DNA of 64,000 nucleotides, taken from assembly GCA_032718565.1 (NCBI GenBank), contig JAVGVS010000395.1, positions 65,001 through 129,000 on the forward strand. The letters are read 5' to 3'. The notes under the pieces are model-generated. The model had not been told where the DNA came from and made no database searches. It worked only from the letters and a program-made list of their open reading frames with translations. This DNA is from Distichodus sexfasciatus (lineage: Eukaryota; Chordata; Actinopteri; Characiformes; Distichodontidae). The translations under genes were made by a program, and so were the position numbers. Of the stretch, positions 25,010 to 35,133 are shown one piece after another; the stretch's first letter is position 1, and the number at the start of each line of letters is the position of its first letter.

Positions 25010-25275
25010 AGTGATTTAAGTGAGTGAATATTTGTCTTTGTGAACAAACCCAACACACAGTGCACCAAAACGAAACCAAAATCTGACCCCTACATTTGAC
25101 CCATCAGTGAAGCAGCAGTGGGCAGTGTTTTTTTTGGCAGTGGCCGCGCAGCAGTGCTTAGGGACGGTACCTGGCTCATGAGTACCTCAGTGGTAACTTT
25201 AGCGGTCCAGAACTTGAACTGGCGAGGCTCCGATCACGGGGCCAACTCCCTAACTGTTACGCTACCGACTGCCCA
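25010..25275 (-). mobile_element. SINE family A
   Basis: Near full length in reverse: 'gagtgaatatttgtctttg', 'ggctcatgagtacctcagtg', 'cttgaactggcgagg' and 'ctaactgttacgctaccgac'. Confidence 0.8.
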
Positions 25276-26032
25276 AAATGGGTAGGAGGTCAAACAAGGG
25301 CAGGGCAATTAAGTGAAAGCATCATTAACAATCCCTAATCCTGACCACACAAACTTTGTAAGTGAACTATGGGGGCAACAAAACAAAGAAAACATCCCAA
25401 AACCTAATGATTTGTTCATTAATCGTAATTTGAGGCAAAATGATACTGATTTGAGGTCATATCGCCCAGTCCTAGGTCATACTGAGGACAGAAAGGACGA
25501 GGTTTTCTCAGGTCCATTCGATGGCCACTTAAACACTTTTACAACCATAAAGAGCTTACCTAGGCCTGTGATGCTCAAATCTTTAATTGTCATTCCACCC
25601 CCTCCTCTTCCCAAATTACAGCCACCGCACCCAGGGCATGGGAATTCCCCCACTCCTACCCCTGGTGACACAAAATTAAAGTTAAATTTGATACCAATTC
25701 ACGACTTAGGTTAGGTTACATACTAGAAGTTGTATTTCCAATTAACTCAAAGGAAATGTAAAGTACAGAAAGTTTTTAAAAACTTTTAAAGGTTTGTTAA
25801 AACCAGAATAAAAAGGCAATGCTGTTATAAAGGACCAAGCATTGTTTTTACAGTGTTTTATTATTTTTTAGCTTCCTTGTTTTAGAGAATCACCTCAGAG
25901 GCATAATATGCAAGTAAATTTGAACCGGGATATGGAAAATTATGTTTTTTCTAAATAAACTGTATGTAAGTTTCAACATTTTGCTGATTAATAAAGGTTC
26001 GGGAATTTAAAAAGAAAGACATACTGTTTTAC
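25276..26032. other. Gene-free stretch
   Basis: The 133-codon + strand open frame at 25313-25714 has no recognised domain and no splice signals that would extend it. I see nothing else. Confidence 0.45.
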
Positions 26033-26243
26033 GTAAGTGATTGTCATTGCGAACACAGCACAGTGCAGCACAACGAAATGTTACCTCTGCATTTGACCCA
26101 TCTGTGAAGGAGCAGTAGTCAGCGTTTGGGGACGGTACCTTGCTCATGAGTACCTCAGTGATACTTTTACCATTTTGGGAGTTGAACCGGCGACCTTCCA
26201 AACACTGGGTCAGCTCCCTAACTGTTACATCACCAATTCCCTA
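26033..26243 (-). mobile_element. SINE family A
   Basis: Reverse orientation with 'gattgtcattgcgaacacag', 'gctcatgagtacctcagtg' and 'gttgaaccggcgacc'. Confidence 0.8.
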
Positions 26244-26691
26244 TTTTCAGCAATTTGGTCCTGTTATAACAATTCAAAATTCCTTAAATAACAAAACACC
26301 AAATAAAACATGTTTAGAAGAGCTTTAGAAAATATAATTTGTATCAAAAGTTAAATAAAAGGCATGTTTTGTGGTCTCAATATTACTGTTGAAAAAGGAG
26401 CCAAGTTTTTATTTGAGAATAGATACAAAAAATACTGTTATTATTGAATACACTGTTCAGAATTTTCATATTGAACTGCTGCAGATCTTATGCACATTCA
26501 ATGCAAAAAGACAATTCCTGGACTGTAACTGTTGTTTGAACACCGCATGTAAATAAATTGTCTCTTTTTCTACCTCTAGATTAATTTTTTATTTAAGAGT
26601 TGAGTTATATATGCTTATTCTATGTGCCTTATTTGTTCTTTGTTCTCTGTAAAAATGGGAGCCATGTCATCTCCTCTCTCTCTATATATAT

Positions 26692-26928
26692 AGTAGCATA
26701 ACGGTTAGGGAGTTCTTCCCGTAATTGGAAGGTTGCCGGTTCGAATCCCACTGGTACCACTGAAGTATTTAAGAGCCAGGTACTGTCCCCAAGCACTGCT
26801 CCATGGGCGCTGCCCATGTTAGCAACCCACTCCTCTTTTAGGTATGGGTCAAATACAAAGTTTACCTTTCGTCGTGGTGCAGTGTGTGCTGTGGTGTCTT
26901 CAAAATGACAAATAATCACTCACTCACA
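26692..26928 (+). mobile_element. SINE family A, forward reference copy
   Basis: The best-preserved tRNA-like head: 'tagcataacggttaggga' (A-box region) and GGTTCGAATCC at 26738-26748, a perfect Pol III B box. The body then has 'ctgctccatgggcgctgccc' and 'tttgtcattttgaagacacca' when read in reverse. Copies elsewhere in the window are mostly inverted relative to this one. No intact tRNA gene is implied. Confidence 0.82.
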
Positions 26929-27299
26929 CTATATATAACTAAGATGACAAAGTTTACTTTGACTTAGATATGGTGGGGGAAAAAAAGTCTAAAGGTTTTT
27001 TTCAAAGAAAGAGAACATTTCATAAATCATTCTCATTTAGACAAAATCAATCCCTTTTTTAACAATGCAGCATGTCACAGACCTGCAATTTAACAGACAT
27101 ATTTACTGTAACTGTGCATTGTGTAGAAATTGTTCTTCACTTCCTTTGAATAATGTAGATTGGTTTTTCTGTCCTTAATCTCTCGATTTATTTATTTATT
27201 TTAATTAATTACTTAAGTTTGTAAAATAGCCTAATAAATAATTATGAAGAATCTTATGAATGTGGAGTTGAAGGCTCATAGAAAGGCGCGTTTGCGTCA

Positions 27300-27440
27300 A
27301 GCCCCGCCCCTTTGTTCTGATTGGCCGGTGGGCGGGGCCTGCGATATGGGCGGGGTCCCGGGCGATATTGGAGGATCGTAAAACCCTCGCGTCGATATCG
27401 CGAATCTCTCAGATCGCTCTCAACGCCGCGGCGTGTGGAC
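27300..27440 (+). promoter_or_regulatory. CpG/GC-box promoter of marcksl1
   Basis: A sharp CpG-rich island in an AT-rich background. It holds GC boxes (CCCCGCCCC at 27302-27310, GGGCGGGGC at 27330-27338, GGGCGGGG at 27348-27355) and an inverted CCAAT box (GATTGGCC near 27319-27326). No TATA box is evident. It lies 200-340 bp upstream of the marcksl1 start codon, so the 5' leader is expected to be about 200 nt. Confidence 0.75.
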
Positions 27441-27638
27441 CTCACACCTTTATTCCACATTTTATCTTCTGCCTTTTAAGGAAAAAAACACTCAAACTAA
27501 ACTCGGCGACTCTTCTCTTCTTACCTGGACTCTTTTTTTGGGGCTTTTTAAAATCTTGAATAGCTATACCTATACATTTTTTGGACCCCTATCCCCCCTT
27601 TTTGTTACTATCTCTTTTTAACGAGGAAACAAACAAAG

Positions 27639-30445
27639 ATGGGAGCCCAGTTGTCTAAGGGTGGAGTTACCGAGGCTGAACCTGCAGCCGCTAAAGCCAA
27701 CGGCCAGGTAAAATTTTAATATTATAGCCATCCATCCATCCTTTCCACTCTCTTGCTCTCCCTCCCTCCCTCTCTCTCTTTCAATGCTTGTTGGTGGCTT
27801 TACCATCAGGTTGCTTGTGGAGCTGGCTTTATCGTGACGTCTGAAATTATCCATAAATGCAGAACTGATTTTTTTCCCTCTATATATTAAACGATTAAAG
27901 GAAAACTGGATTTAATTAACTGTATTTAAGTAGACTTTTGTTTTACCTAATCATGTAGTGGAATCGGTAATTGAGGCCGTTTGTCCTTTTGTTAAAATGC
28001 AAAGATTTTTGCGCAAATGTGTGCGATTATTTCTCATTATGAGAATAATCCGGGTTCATAAATCGTCGAGACAACATTAAACCCTCGTTTGCCAGAGGCC
28101 ATTGTGCTGTGGCTGCTGAAAAGCTGCGACCCCGTTTCAGAACAAAAGAGCGCAAAAGATGCAAATAAGCGCACGCGTGGGGCGCAGATTCTGCTGCTGC
28201 TGCGGCGAACAAAGCGCACAGAGCCGGAGTGGGGTTTAAAAAGCCACACCGTATCACTTTTCTCAAAATTCTTTTACCATTTGCACCACTCATTTTTAAA
28301 ACTATTTCAGTCCAAATATCCACACACCCACCTTCCCCTTTTCTGCTTAATCTGGGTGATGGAAACCGTTTAACAATTTCACCACAATCACCAGACAATA
28401 AATGTTGATTGAACTTATAACCTATTTACAGTATTTTTCAGGAATCTGATTTGAGAGGAGTCAAATAATTACCTTGTCGCGTAATATTTTAGAGAAATGC
28501 GTCGCTGTTGAGAGATCAGCTGTTGATTTTGGGTTAAGGGGTGTCACTCACTGATCTTCCCAAAAAAAAAAGAAAAGAAAGTTGGGACACTTTTGCTGCA
28601 AGTTAAATGGAGGAATGTGGGTGCGGCTTTTGTAAACGTGAAAAGATGTAAAGTGGGATACTTGATGCCTTTGCTTGTGTTGTTTTGGAGGACAGGCGAA
28701 TATGAAACGGCGTGTGTCGTCGCCCTGCTGCCTCTTTGTTTCATCACGTTCGCACGTTTCTGTCGTTTCGAGGCTCGGCGCAGGACAACAGCGCCCCCTT
28801 GTGTTGAAGTCAAATGTTGTAATGCGAGCAATACCTTTCATGTCCGACAGAGGCGATAGCGAGCAAGACCGATATGAATGAATGGGAATAAATGGAGTCA
28901 GGGTAGACGGTGTATGAAAATAATTACAAAAACAGTGTTATGCATTTTACACCGCAATATTTTGGTGGTAACATTCTAACAAAGTAGACACAAAGCGCCG
29001 ATTCTGGATTAAAAGACTCATTTTCATTTGATCTTAGATCTCTAGATCGCCCTCTATAGGCAGCTTTGCATTTTGGCCTTTTTCTCGGTGTTCGTAAAAT
29101 GGCCGAACAGCGACATCATCGGTCTCAATTTAGGAATTTAAAGCATTTTATTCAATAATTTCACTCACGTTTCGTCACATTTCCCTAGTTGATTGTGTCC
29201 AATTTGTCATTTCAGCAAGCAAATTCACCACCGTGTAGATTTGCAATACTATCCACACCTATCTCTTGTTACAGAAGTCATTTTTAAATGATTTTCTTCT
29301 CATTAAAAGTCATTCATCCTGAAACTAATTGAAGGTTGAACTACACATTAATATTTTAATATATTGGTTATGTCAAATTAGCGCTACGTTGGATGTTTGT
29401 GAGTTGTTTGGCAGTTGTCGTGGATATGAATACTACACAGTGACAGTTTTTATTCAGTTTATCAGCTTTATCCTTATTTGTCACATTTACTGATTATTTG
29501 GGTTCTCTTTGAGCTGTTGTTGGTTTTTGTCTAGATTTCCCCAATATGTCTCTTCAGGATCTTTTGTCTAGCACTTGTTTCTCTCATGCGCAAAATATGT
29601 TCATTATGTTTAGAGTTGACAGCATTTTTATGTATACTTTCTTTTACTGTCAAAAGTGCAATGTTGTGTGGTACATGTATATTAGAGCTACCATGTAACA
29701 CTTACAATAGTCTACTATAAAGTATACTTTTTTGAGAGATGGTTATAGATATGGAATCAGAGAGTGTGTATACATATAATGTACTTCACAAAGTATTTTT
29801 CATATGGTTTGTGTTTATGTGTTAGATGTTACATTTGTTATATCCCATTGATGTCCCCAGGAGAACGGCCATGTGAAAACCAACGGCGACGTTTCGGCCA
29901 ACAAACCCGAGGGCGAGACGGCGGCGGCTGAGGCGACACCCGACGGCAACGGAACCGCCGAAGCTCCCGCCAAGGAGATGACGGAGGCCGGCGACGCCAT
30001 CGAGGCCGCCCCAGCCACCGAGGGAGAGGCCCCCAAAGCTGACGGCGAGGAGGCAAAGGAGACCAAGAAGAAGAAGAAGTTCTCCCTGAAGAACTCCTTC
30101 AAGTTTAAGGGCATCTCACTAAAGAAAAACAAGAAGAGCAATGAGGAGGCAGCACCGGCCGCTGAGGAAGCGGCTTCACCTACCGTCGAGGAGAATGGCC
30201 ACGCCGCCAAGGAGACCAAAGATGAGGAACCGGCGGCCGTCGAAGCCCCCGCCGAAAGCGCAGAAACCCCTGCACCGGCCCCCGAGCAGTCTGAGGCGGA
30301 ACCCAAAGCGGAAGAGGCCGCCCCTGCTGCAGCCGAAGCTGCTCCTCCCTCAGAAGAAACAGCCAAATCTGAGGAAACACCCGCCGCCCCGGCCGAGAGC
30401 AGTGAGCCGGCCACGAGCGACGAGCCAACACCAACCGTGGAGTAA
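27639..30445 (+). CDS. marcksl1: MARCKS-like protein 1, two exons
   Basis: Coding exons are 27639-27707 and 29861-30445, joined in frame by a 2.15-kb GT-AG intron; the product is 217 residues. It starts MGAQLSKGG, with Gly2 as the myristoylation site. The MH2-type segment AKANGQENGHVK spans the splice junction exactly as in vertebrate MARCKSL1. Residues 92-115 are the basic effector domain (KKKKKFSLKNSFKFKGISL...), which binds acidic lipids, calmodulin and actin and is a PKC target. The rest is Ala/Glu/Pro-rich and disordered, typical of the family. The family anchors at the plasma membrane by myristate plus the basic patch and controls cortical actin and PIP2. Human MARCKSL1 is about 195 residues, so the length fits; MARCKS itself is longer. 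Oddities: effector serines are at 98, 102 and 109, and position 106, Ser in MARCKS, is Lys. The intron holds no other gene. Teleosts have two paralogues (a and b); I cannot say which this is. Confidence 0.93.
27708..29860 (+). other. marcksl1 intron 1
   Basis: Starts GTAAAA and ends CCCCAG. The first kilobase is CpG-containing and may hold regulatory sequence. Nothing else is coding; open frames near 28027-28880 lack family resemblance. Confidence 0.8.
28791..28804 (-). promoter_or_regulatory. CTCF-like motif
   Basis: GCGCCCCCTTGTGT matches the reverse-strand CTCF core (GCGCCCCCTNGTGG) with one or two differences. It lies 1.1 kb into marcksl1 intron 1. The match is seen; binding is inferred. 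Confidence 0.4.
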
Positions 30446-30945
30446 TCTCCCTTCACCACTGTGACCGGACTATTTTTCCCCCCTCCCTCCCTCCCCCCCC
30501 TTATTTCTTTCTTTCTTTCTTTCTTTTTTTTTTCTTTTTTTAAAGATTGAAATATATAAAATATATATATGAGACTTGTGCCACGTAATTGAAGTTACAG
30601 CAGTACCACAGTGATAAGACGAGCCAATGAGAAACACCAATACGCTGGTTCACTGCCCAATCTTTTCCTTTATATCTTTCTCTCTCTCTTGTTCATTTGT
30701 CGTTCCAGAGCTTTTTTTTAATTTCACTTTTCGACTTTGCTGTGGACGAAAGCGGACGTAAAACCGCAAACCTACATTTTTGGGACTGAGATGGAGAAAA
30801 AAAATGTTGGGGGGAGTTTCCCGGATGGCTTCCTGAAAAGGGTCCTTTTCCTTTGTCCTCTGTCTTCTTATACGAAAACACTCATTTTTCCCCCTCTCCC
30901 TCCATTCCGGCTCCTTGGATACTGGTGTTGGCAGATGAGCGAGAA

Positions 30946-30993
30946 ATCGTCATTGGTGATACATCGTCATTGGTGATACATCGTCATTGGTGA
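30946..30993 (+). repeat. 17-bp tandem repeat in the marcksl1 3' UTR
   Basis: ATCGTCATTGGTGATAC occurs 2.8 times head to tail and runs directly into the first AATAAA. Confidence 0.9.
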
Positions 30994-30998
30994 ATAAA
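30993..30998 (+). terminator. Proximal poly(A) signal of marcksl1
   Basis: AATAAA about 550 nt after the stop codon, immediately after the 17-bp tandem repeat. Confidence 0.5.
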
Positions 30999-31354
30999 AT
31001 GACGGTCAAAGGACAATGTGAAGCCTATTAAATAGCTTTTCTTGTTTGTTTTTTAACTACATTCCTCTGTTTTAACCCCTGAAAAAAACAAAGCAAGTAT
31101 TTAGCACCGAGCTGAGAGTCAGAGACTTTGGAGAGTGGCGGATTTTTTAGGTTTAGTTTTTGGTTTTTAATCGTTTTTAATTTCTCCAGCCGGAAGCACG
31201 TCTCCCGCGAACGCATCTCCGAATATGACGTAGGGGTGTCTGAAACCACTGCTTTTATCAGCTTCTTTTTTGTTCATTCGTCTCTGTATATAATTTTTGT
31301 CTTATTTTGCTAACATTTTCAAATGTTAATGGTTTTATTGTAAGATCAAGGGCA

Positions 31355-31360
31355 AATAAA
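31355..31360 (+). terminator. Distal poly(A) signal of marcksl1
   Basis: AATAAA about 910 nt after the stop codon, followed by a T/G-rich downstream stretch (TGTTGG...CTCTGTGGCTTTTTT). This is the better candidate for the main cleavage site. Confidence 0.65.
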
Positions 31361-31685
31361 TGTTGGATCTCCTCTGTGGCTTTTTTATTTTGCCTTTCAG
31401 ATATATTTTTTTAGGCCTTTTTGTGTTTGGAGGACGTGGACAGGAGCTTTGCTTAAAGCAGCAGAATTTGCTCACACCAAAAAAATATTTTTCTGTACCT
31501 GTATTCACCACGGTTTGCACTTTTTTTTGTCCTAGAGAGATGAAGCAGAAACTTGTCAATGTTACATCAAAAAGTCTAGATTTCTTTCCATATTCTAACT
31601 TGATCTTCCATAGACATATTCAAACAGATACTTGTCTCCTGGCTTTCCTGAACCTTATGAGCCTTTATATGACCAGTTATATATA

Positions 31686-31936
31686 TGTGACCAGATCTGC
31701 CATAATGAGTCGGAAGTCGGCGTTCTATTTATTTAGACACGGGCCGATTATGTTGGAAAAACATCACAAAAATATCGATTTTTCTTTTTTGGAGACCAGA
31801 TAAATTTTTAAGACCTTTTTTTTCATATAAGACCAAAAAAGAAAAATCGATATTTTTGATGTTTGTCAACATAATCGGCCCGTATCTAAATAAATAGAAC
31901 GCCGACTTCCGACTCGTTAGGGCAGATCGGGTCACA
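31686..31936. mobile_element. 251-bp fold-back (near-perfect palindrome) MITE
   Basis: It begins TGTGACCAGATCTGCCATAA and ends with the inverse, GATCGGGTCACA. Arms of about 110 bp (including 'gtcggcgttctatttattta' and its inverse) flank a loop of about 40 bp. The ends match those of the 60841-62159 element. It sits about 330 bp beyond the marcksl1 distal poly(A) signal. Confidence 0.88.
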
Positions 31937-33084
31937 TCTGTTTTAGTGTTAGTAAGCTGCAGAATCAGCATATGAAATATATTTATGATTAGTCTATGAA
32001 GACTGCTCTGCAGCTGTTGCATATTGTCTTCTTATCAAGGAACAAATCTTATGAGAAAAATATTGGTCAATGTCAGAATCTCTGTAAAAACCTAAGTGGT
32101 TTTTAAGAACAAGTTTATTCATAAGAACGTTTGCTGAATGAGGACTATTGTGCATAACACAGCTTTATAAAATACTATTTTTTTTTATATTGAAAGCTCA
32201 ACAGAGGTCTCAAAACAGGGCCCATAGTAAGTGGTTTAGGGCAAGTTGGGGTCTTAACCCATGCCAAATTATGGCAAATTAAGGAAGAAATATGGATGCC
32301 AAACATGAGGCCATTTCCATCTGCTTCCAGATTAGCAGCTTCAAGTTTGACTCAACCACTGTCTACAGGGAGAAATCACCACTGCAAAGAAGTCATAAAT
32401 TGCAAATGAATACTACCGATCCAAATATGAATGGCAATACATTATAGTTTGGTAAAAGAAAATTCAAGACACAAAAAACCTGAAGGGACAATAATACTAT
32501 GTTTTAAAACCTAGATTTACTGAGAACATGAATATAGTTTGTTACTATAATATTTATTTTTAACATGGTTGTGATGTGATTTTTTCTCAATAAGAAAATT
32601 AATAACACCTTTAATGACATGGAATTACCTTTAGGACTATTGGAAAATGGGTATATTTTCAGTTTCTTTAAGACAAATGGAGATGAGCTGTGGGCATGAA
32701 TACGGTAAGTTTTATGTTGTTTCAGAATCCAGTAACAGTAAAAACAGTATGTGTTAACGAGCATGTCAAATTCTCACTTGTTTTCTCTTCCCCATTAAGG
32801 GATGGTTGTATGTAATACAGGGAGAAATAGTCATTTGTATGGAGAACATCATTTGTATTAGAGAACGCTCTTGTGGCTCATAGCTGTAAACAGAAATAGG
32901 TTTTTCCAATCAAAGCAAGTGATGTCTAATTACTTAATTAGCAAAGTAGAATTGGGGTGTGTTTGAACTGAGAATTCCTCTAAGACCAACAGCCAAGTCA
33001 CTTAAATCACCTTTCATTCCCACATTAATGCTTTTTGACCGTGTCTTCATGACTCATTGATTATACATTTTTAATGAGAAGTTC
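31937..33084. other. Gene-free AT-rich stretch
   Basis: No exon, repeat family or RNA gene is recognised. Confidence 0.5.
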
Positions 33085-33600
33085 AACAGCAGGTAGAATA
33101 CTCACTTATAGACTAAGAGGTAGTACGTATAAAAACCTTACCTCCTGCACTACCGTTATTTACTACCTGAGCAAGACCCTTAAACCAATGTTACTCCAGG
33201 ACAACTGTCCCTGCAATTAGAATATGGAGGGACTTCTGGATAAGAGCATATAACAAATGTAAATGAAGGGGTCAGGTAGTGTGTTACAGTAGTGTTTCGT
33301 GGCCCAGATCTTTGGGTCGTTTTCTGAGAAAGCTGAGACGGGCCAAAACTGTCCATTTCCCAGTGGGTTTTGGTCCTTATTTCCTTTTAAGAACAGCTAG
33401 GTCTGAATTAAACAAAAGTGAAAGCAAAATTATGTGTATTTCTAGACCTGTTGGTAATGGAGTAATGGTTAGGGAGTTGGCCCCATAATTGGAAGGCTGC
33501 AGGTTCAAGTACCAGACTGGTAAAACATGGCACTGCTCTCAGGGATCGAACCCAGGACCTTGCTGTGAGACAACAGTGCTAATCACTGCACCGTCACGCT
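33085..33600 (+). mobile_element. SINE B fragment followed by SINE A fragment
   Basis: 33085-33255 has 'ctacctgagcaagaccctta' and a 'cttctggataagagc' tail. 33450-33600 has 'gtaatggttagggagttggc' and 'ggctgcaggttcaag', then diverges. Both are truncated. Confidence 0.55.
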
Positions 33601-33764
33601 ATGCCAGTTCATTTCAGCTGTATATTGTAACTAAACAATTATTCAATACATGCTGTACATTTATGGAATGTATTTTTCCTGTAGCAGGGTTTTTTACACA
33701 TACATCTTTAACAAGTCTCAAACTGGGAGTTTTGTGTAAGATATTCTTTACTTCACATATTTGA

Positions 33765-33778
33765 CCAGCAGATGGAGC
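33765..33778 (+). promoter_or_regulatory. CTCF-like motif, copy 1
   Basis: CCAGCAGATGGAGC inside 'atttgaccagcagatgg'. The same 16-mer recurs at 34851-34866, so it may have been spread by a repeat. Confidence 0.35.
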
Positions 33779-34068
33779 CCTTGTTCTGTATTTAGAAGGT
33801 TTGATCAGCAGGATTTCCAGGTGAGCCTTGATGACTAGCTTGAGAAGTATGGTTCTATTCTTACCCAGTCCTATTGTCGCCCATTTCACTTACCTTTACA
33901 AACAGAGAAACCCAGAATATAATGAAGTCAAGAAAGCCAAATGCCTAAAGTTCTATTTTTGGGCAGGAACATGACTATTTATGCTATAAATTACATACAG
34001 TACATTTATTCAAACAAAAGATAACATTTATTTCTGGGTTACATTTATGATATTTATCCATAGCAATG

Positions 34069-34275
34069 GGGCAGCACGGTGTCGCAGTGGTCAGCGCCGC
34101 TGCCTCACAGCGTGATGGGCGACCAACAGGGTTCAATCCCCTGGTCGGCCGTGTGCCCTTCTGTGTGGAGTTTGCATGCTCTCCCTGTGTTTGTGTGTGG
34201 GGTTCCTCCGGGTCCTCTGGTTTCCTCTCACAGTCCAAAAGCATACGATATAGGTTAATTGGCAACTCTAAATGA
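34069..34275 (+). repeat. Dispersed fish repeat with tRNA-like start
   Basis: 'gcagcacggtgtcgcagtgg', then 'gggttcaatcccctggtcgg', 'gtgtggagtttgcatg', 'cctctcacagtcc' and 'ggttaattggcaactctaaa'. This is a widespread teleost repeat. Inverse pieces occur at 1455-1603, 2028-2103 and 60690-60790. Confidence 0.75.
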
Positions 34276-34850
34276 GTTTTTGCAGGTTGGGATGCCTGGA
34301 TAATGAATGAATGAATGAGTCCATAGCCACTTCCATTTTCTGAATACTGGTGCAGTCTCTCTACAGCAAAGAGAGGTTAAGAGTATTACTGTAGGACTCA
34401 GATGCGGGAGTTGTGGAGGCAGGACAGAGACCTCAAACTTTTCAGTCAATACAGTGGAACTGTCTCAGGAATACTGTTTTTACTTACAGTAAATGACTGC
34501 TGACACATATTTACTGCACAAATGTATGATTGTATTCCATGATTGTAATTATATTTTTTTCTCCTCCTGATTCATGTTACAATATTTGCACAAATTATTG
34601 AACATTATTCTAATTGTAGTTGTGTCCTCTACATCCTCTTTTTCTACCTCTAGTTTAGTCTATATTTTATAGTCTTAAATTAAGTTTTATAGTTTATATA
34701 GTTTATATCATATATATAAAACCCTTCATACTGAAACTAGTTGAGTTGATTGCCGAAATGAGCTCGTTTTTATAACCATATGTTGAAAGGTTTTGTGCAC
34801 GTGGTTGCAGTGTATTTTATTGGGGAAGTTTTGCTATTGCACTACACACA
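34276..34850. other. Gene-free stretch upstream of the ISG12-like gene
   Basis: AT-rich with no recognised feature. Confidence 0.5.
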
Positions 34851-34855
34851 TTTGA

Positions 34856-34869
34856 CCAGCAGATGGCGC
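34856..34869 (+). promoter_or_regulatory. CTCF-like motif, copy 2
   Basis: CCAGCAGATGGCGC agrees closely with the CTCF core CCASYAGRKGGCGC. It lies about 270 bp upstream of the ISG12-like start codon. Binding is inferred. Confidence 0.45.
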
Positions 34870-34891
34870 GCTTTTTGGGGAGAGCTTTAAA

Positions 34892-34900
34892 TATATAAAA
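34892..34900 (+). promoter_or_regulatory. Candidate TATA box of the ISG12-like gene
   Basis: TATATAAAA fits the TATAWAAR consensus and would place initiation near 34925, giving a leader of about 210 nt. Downstream at 35019-35055 are four CGTCA half-sites (three spaced by TTTA-type units), which are CRE-like. No convincing ISRE (GAAANNGAAA) is visible; a one-mismatch version in inverse orientation overlaps the leader just before the ATG. Confidence 0.35.
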
Positions 34901-35133
34901 ATCTTTTTTTTCCTCCCGAAAAATGTCAAATTCCGTTTTTTTTAAGCAAGCACAGCCATCACTAGGTGTATGAGTTGTGTTTGCTGTGCTAAAGAATTAG
35001 AATTATTTTTAAGCTAAACGTCATTTACGTCATTTACGTCAATAAATACGTCGTCATGTGACAACGCAATTTAATCAGACTAAGGGAATCGAATGCGGAA
35101 CTTCTGACACATTAGTTGCTGTTTTCTTTCAAC

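Noticed and set aside
25313..25714. 133-codon + strand open frame
   Set aside because: No domain, no splice context, and composition like the surrounding intergenic DNA.
26738..26748. Perfect Pol III B box suggesting a tRNA gene
   Set aside because: The acceptor stem and cloverleaf cannot be formed, and the same head recurs in SINE copies.
29815..30459. 214-codon open frame on the - strand, and shifted frames over the same span
   Set aside because: Shadows of marcksl1 exon 2, whose GC-rich Ala/Glu codons leave other frames open.
35121..35133. ISRE overlapping the ISG12-like leader
   Set aside because: The inverse strand reads GAAAGAAAAC, one mismatch from GAAANNGAAA and in an unlikely position, so it is not listed as a site.
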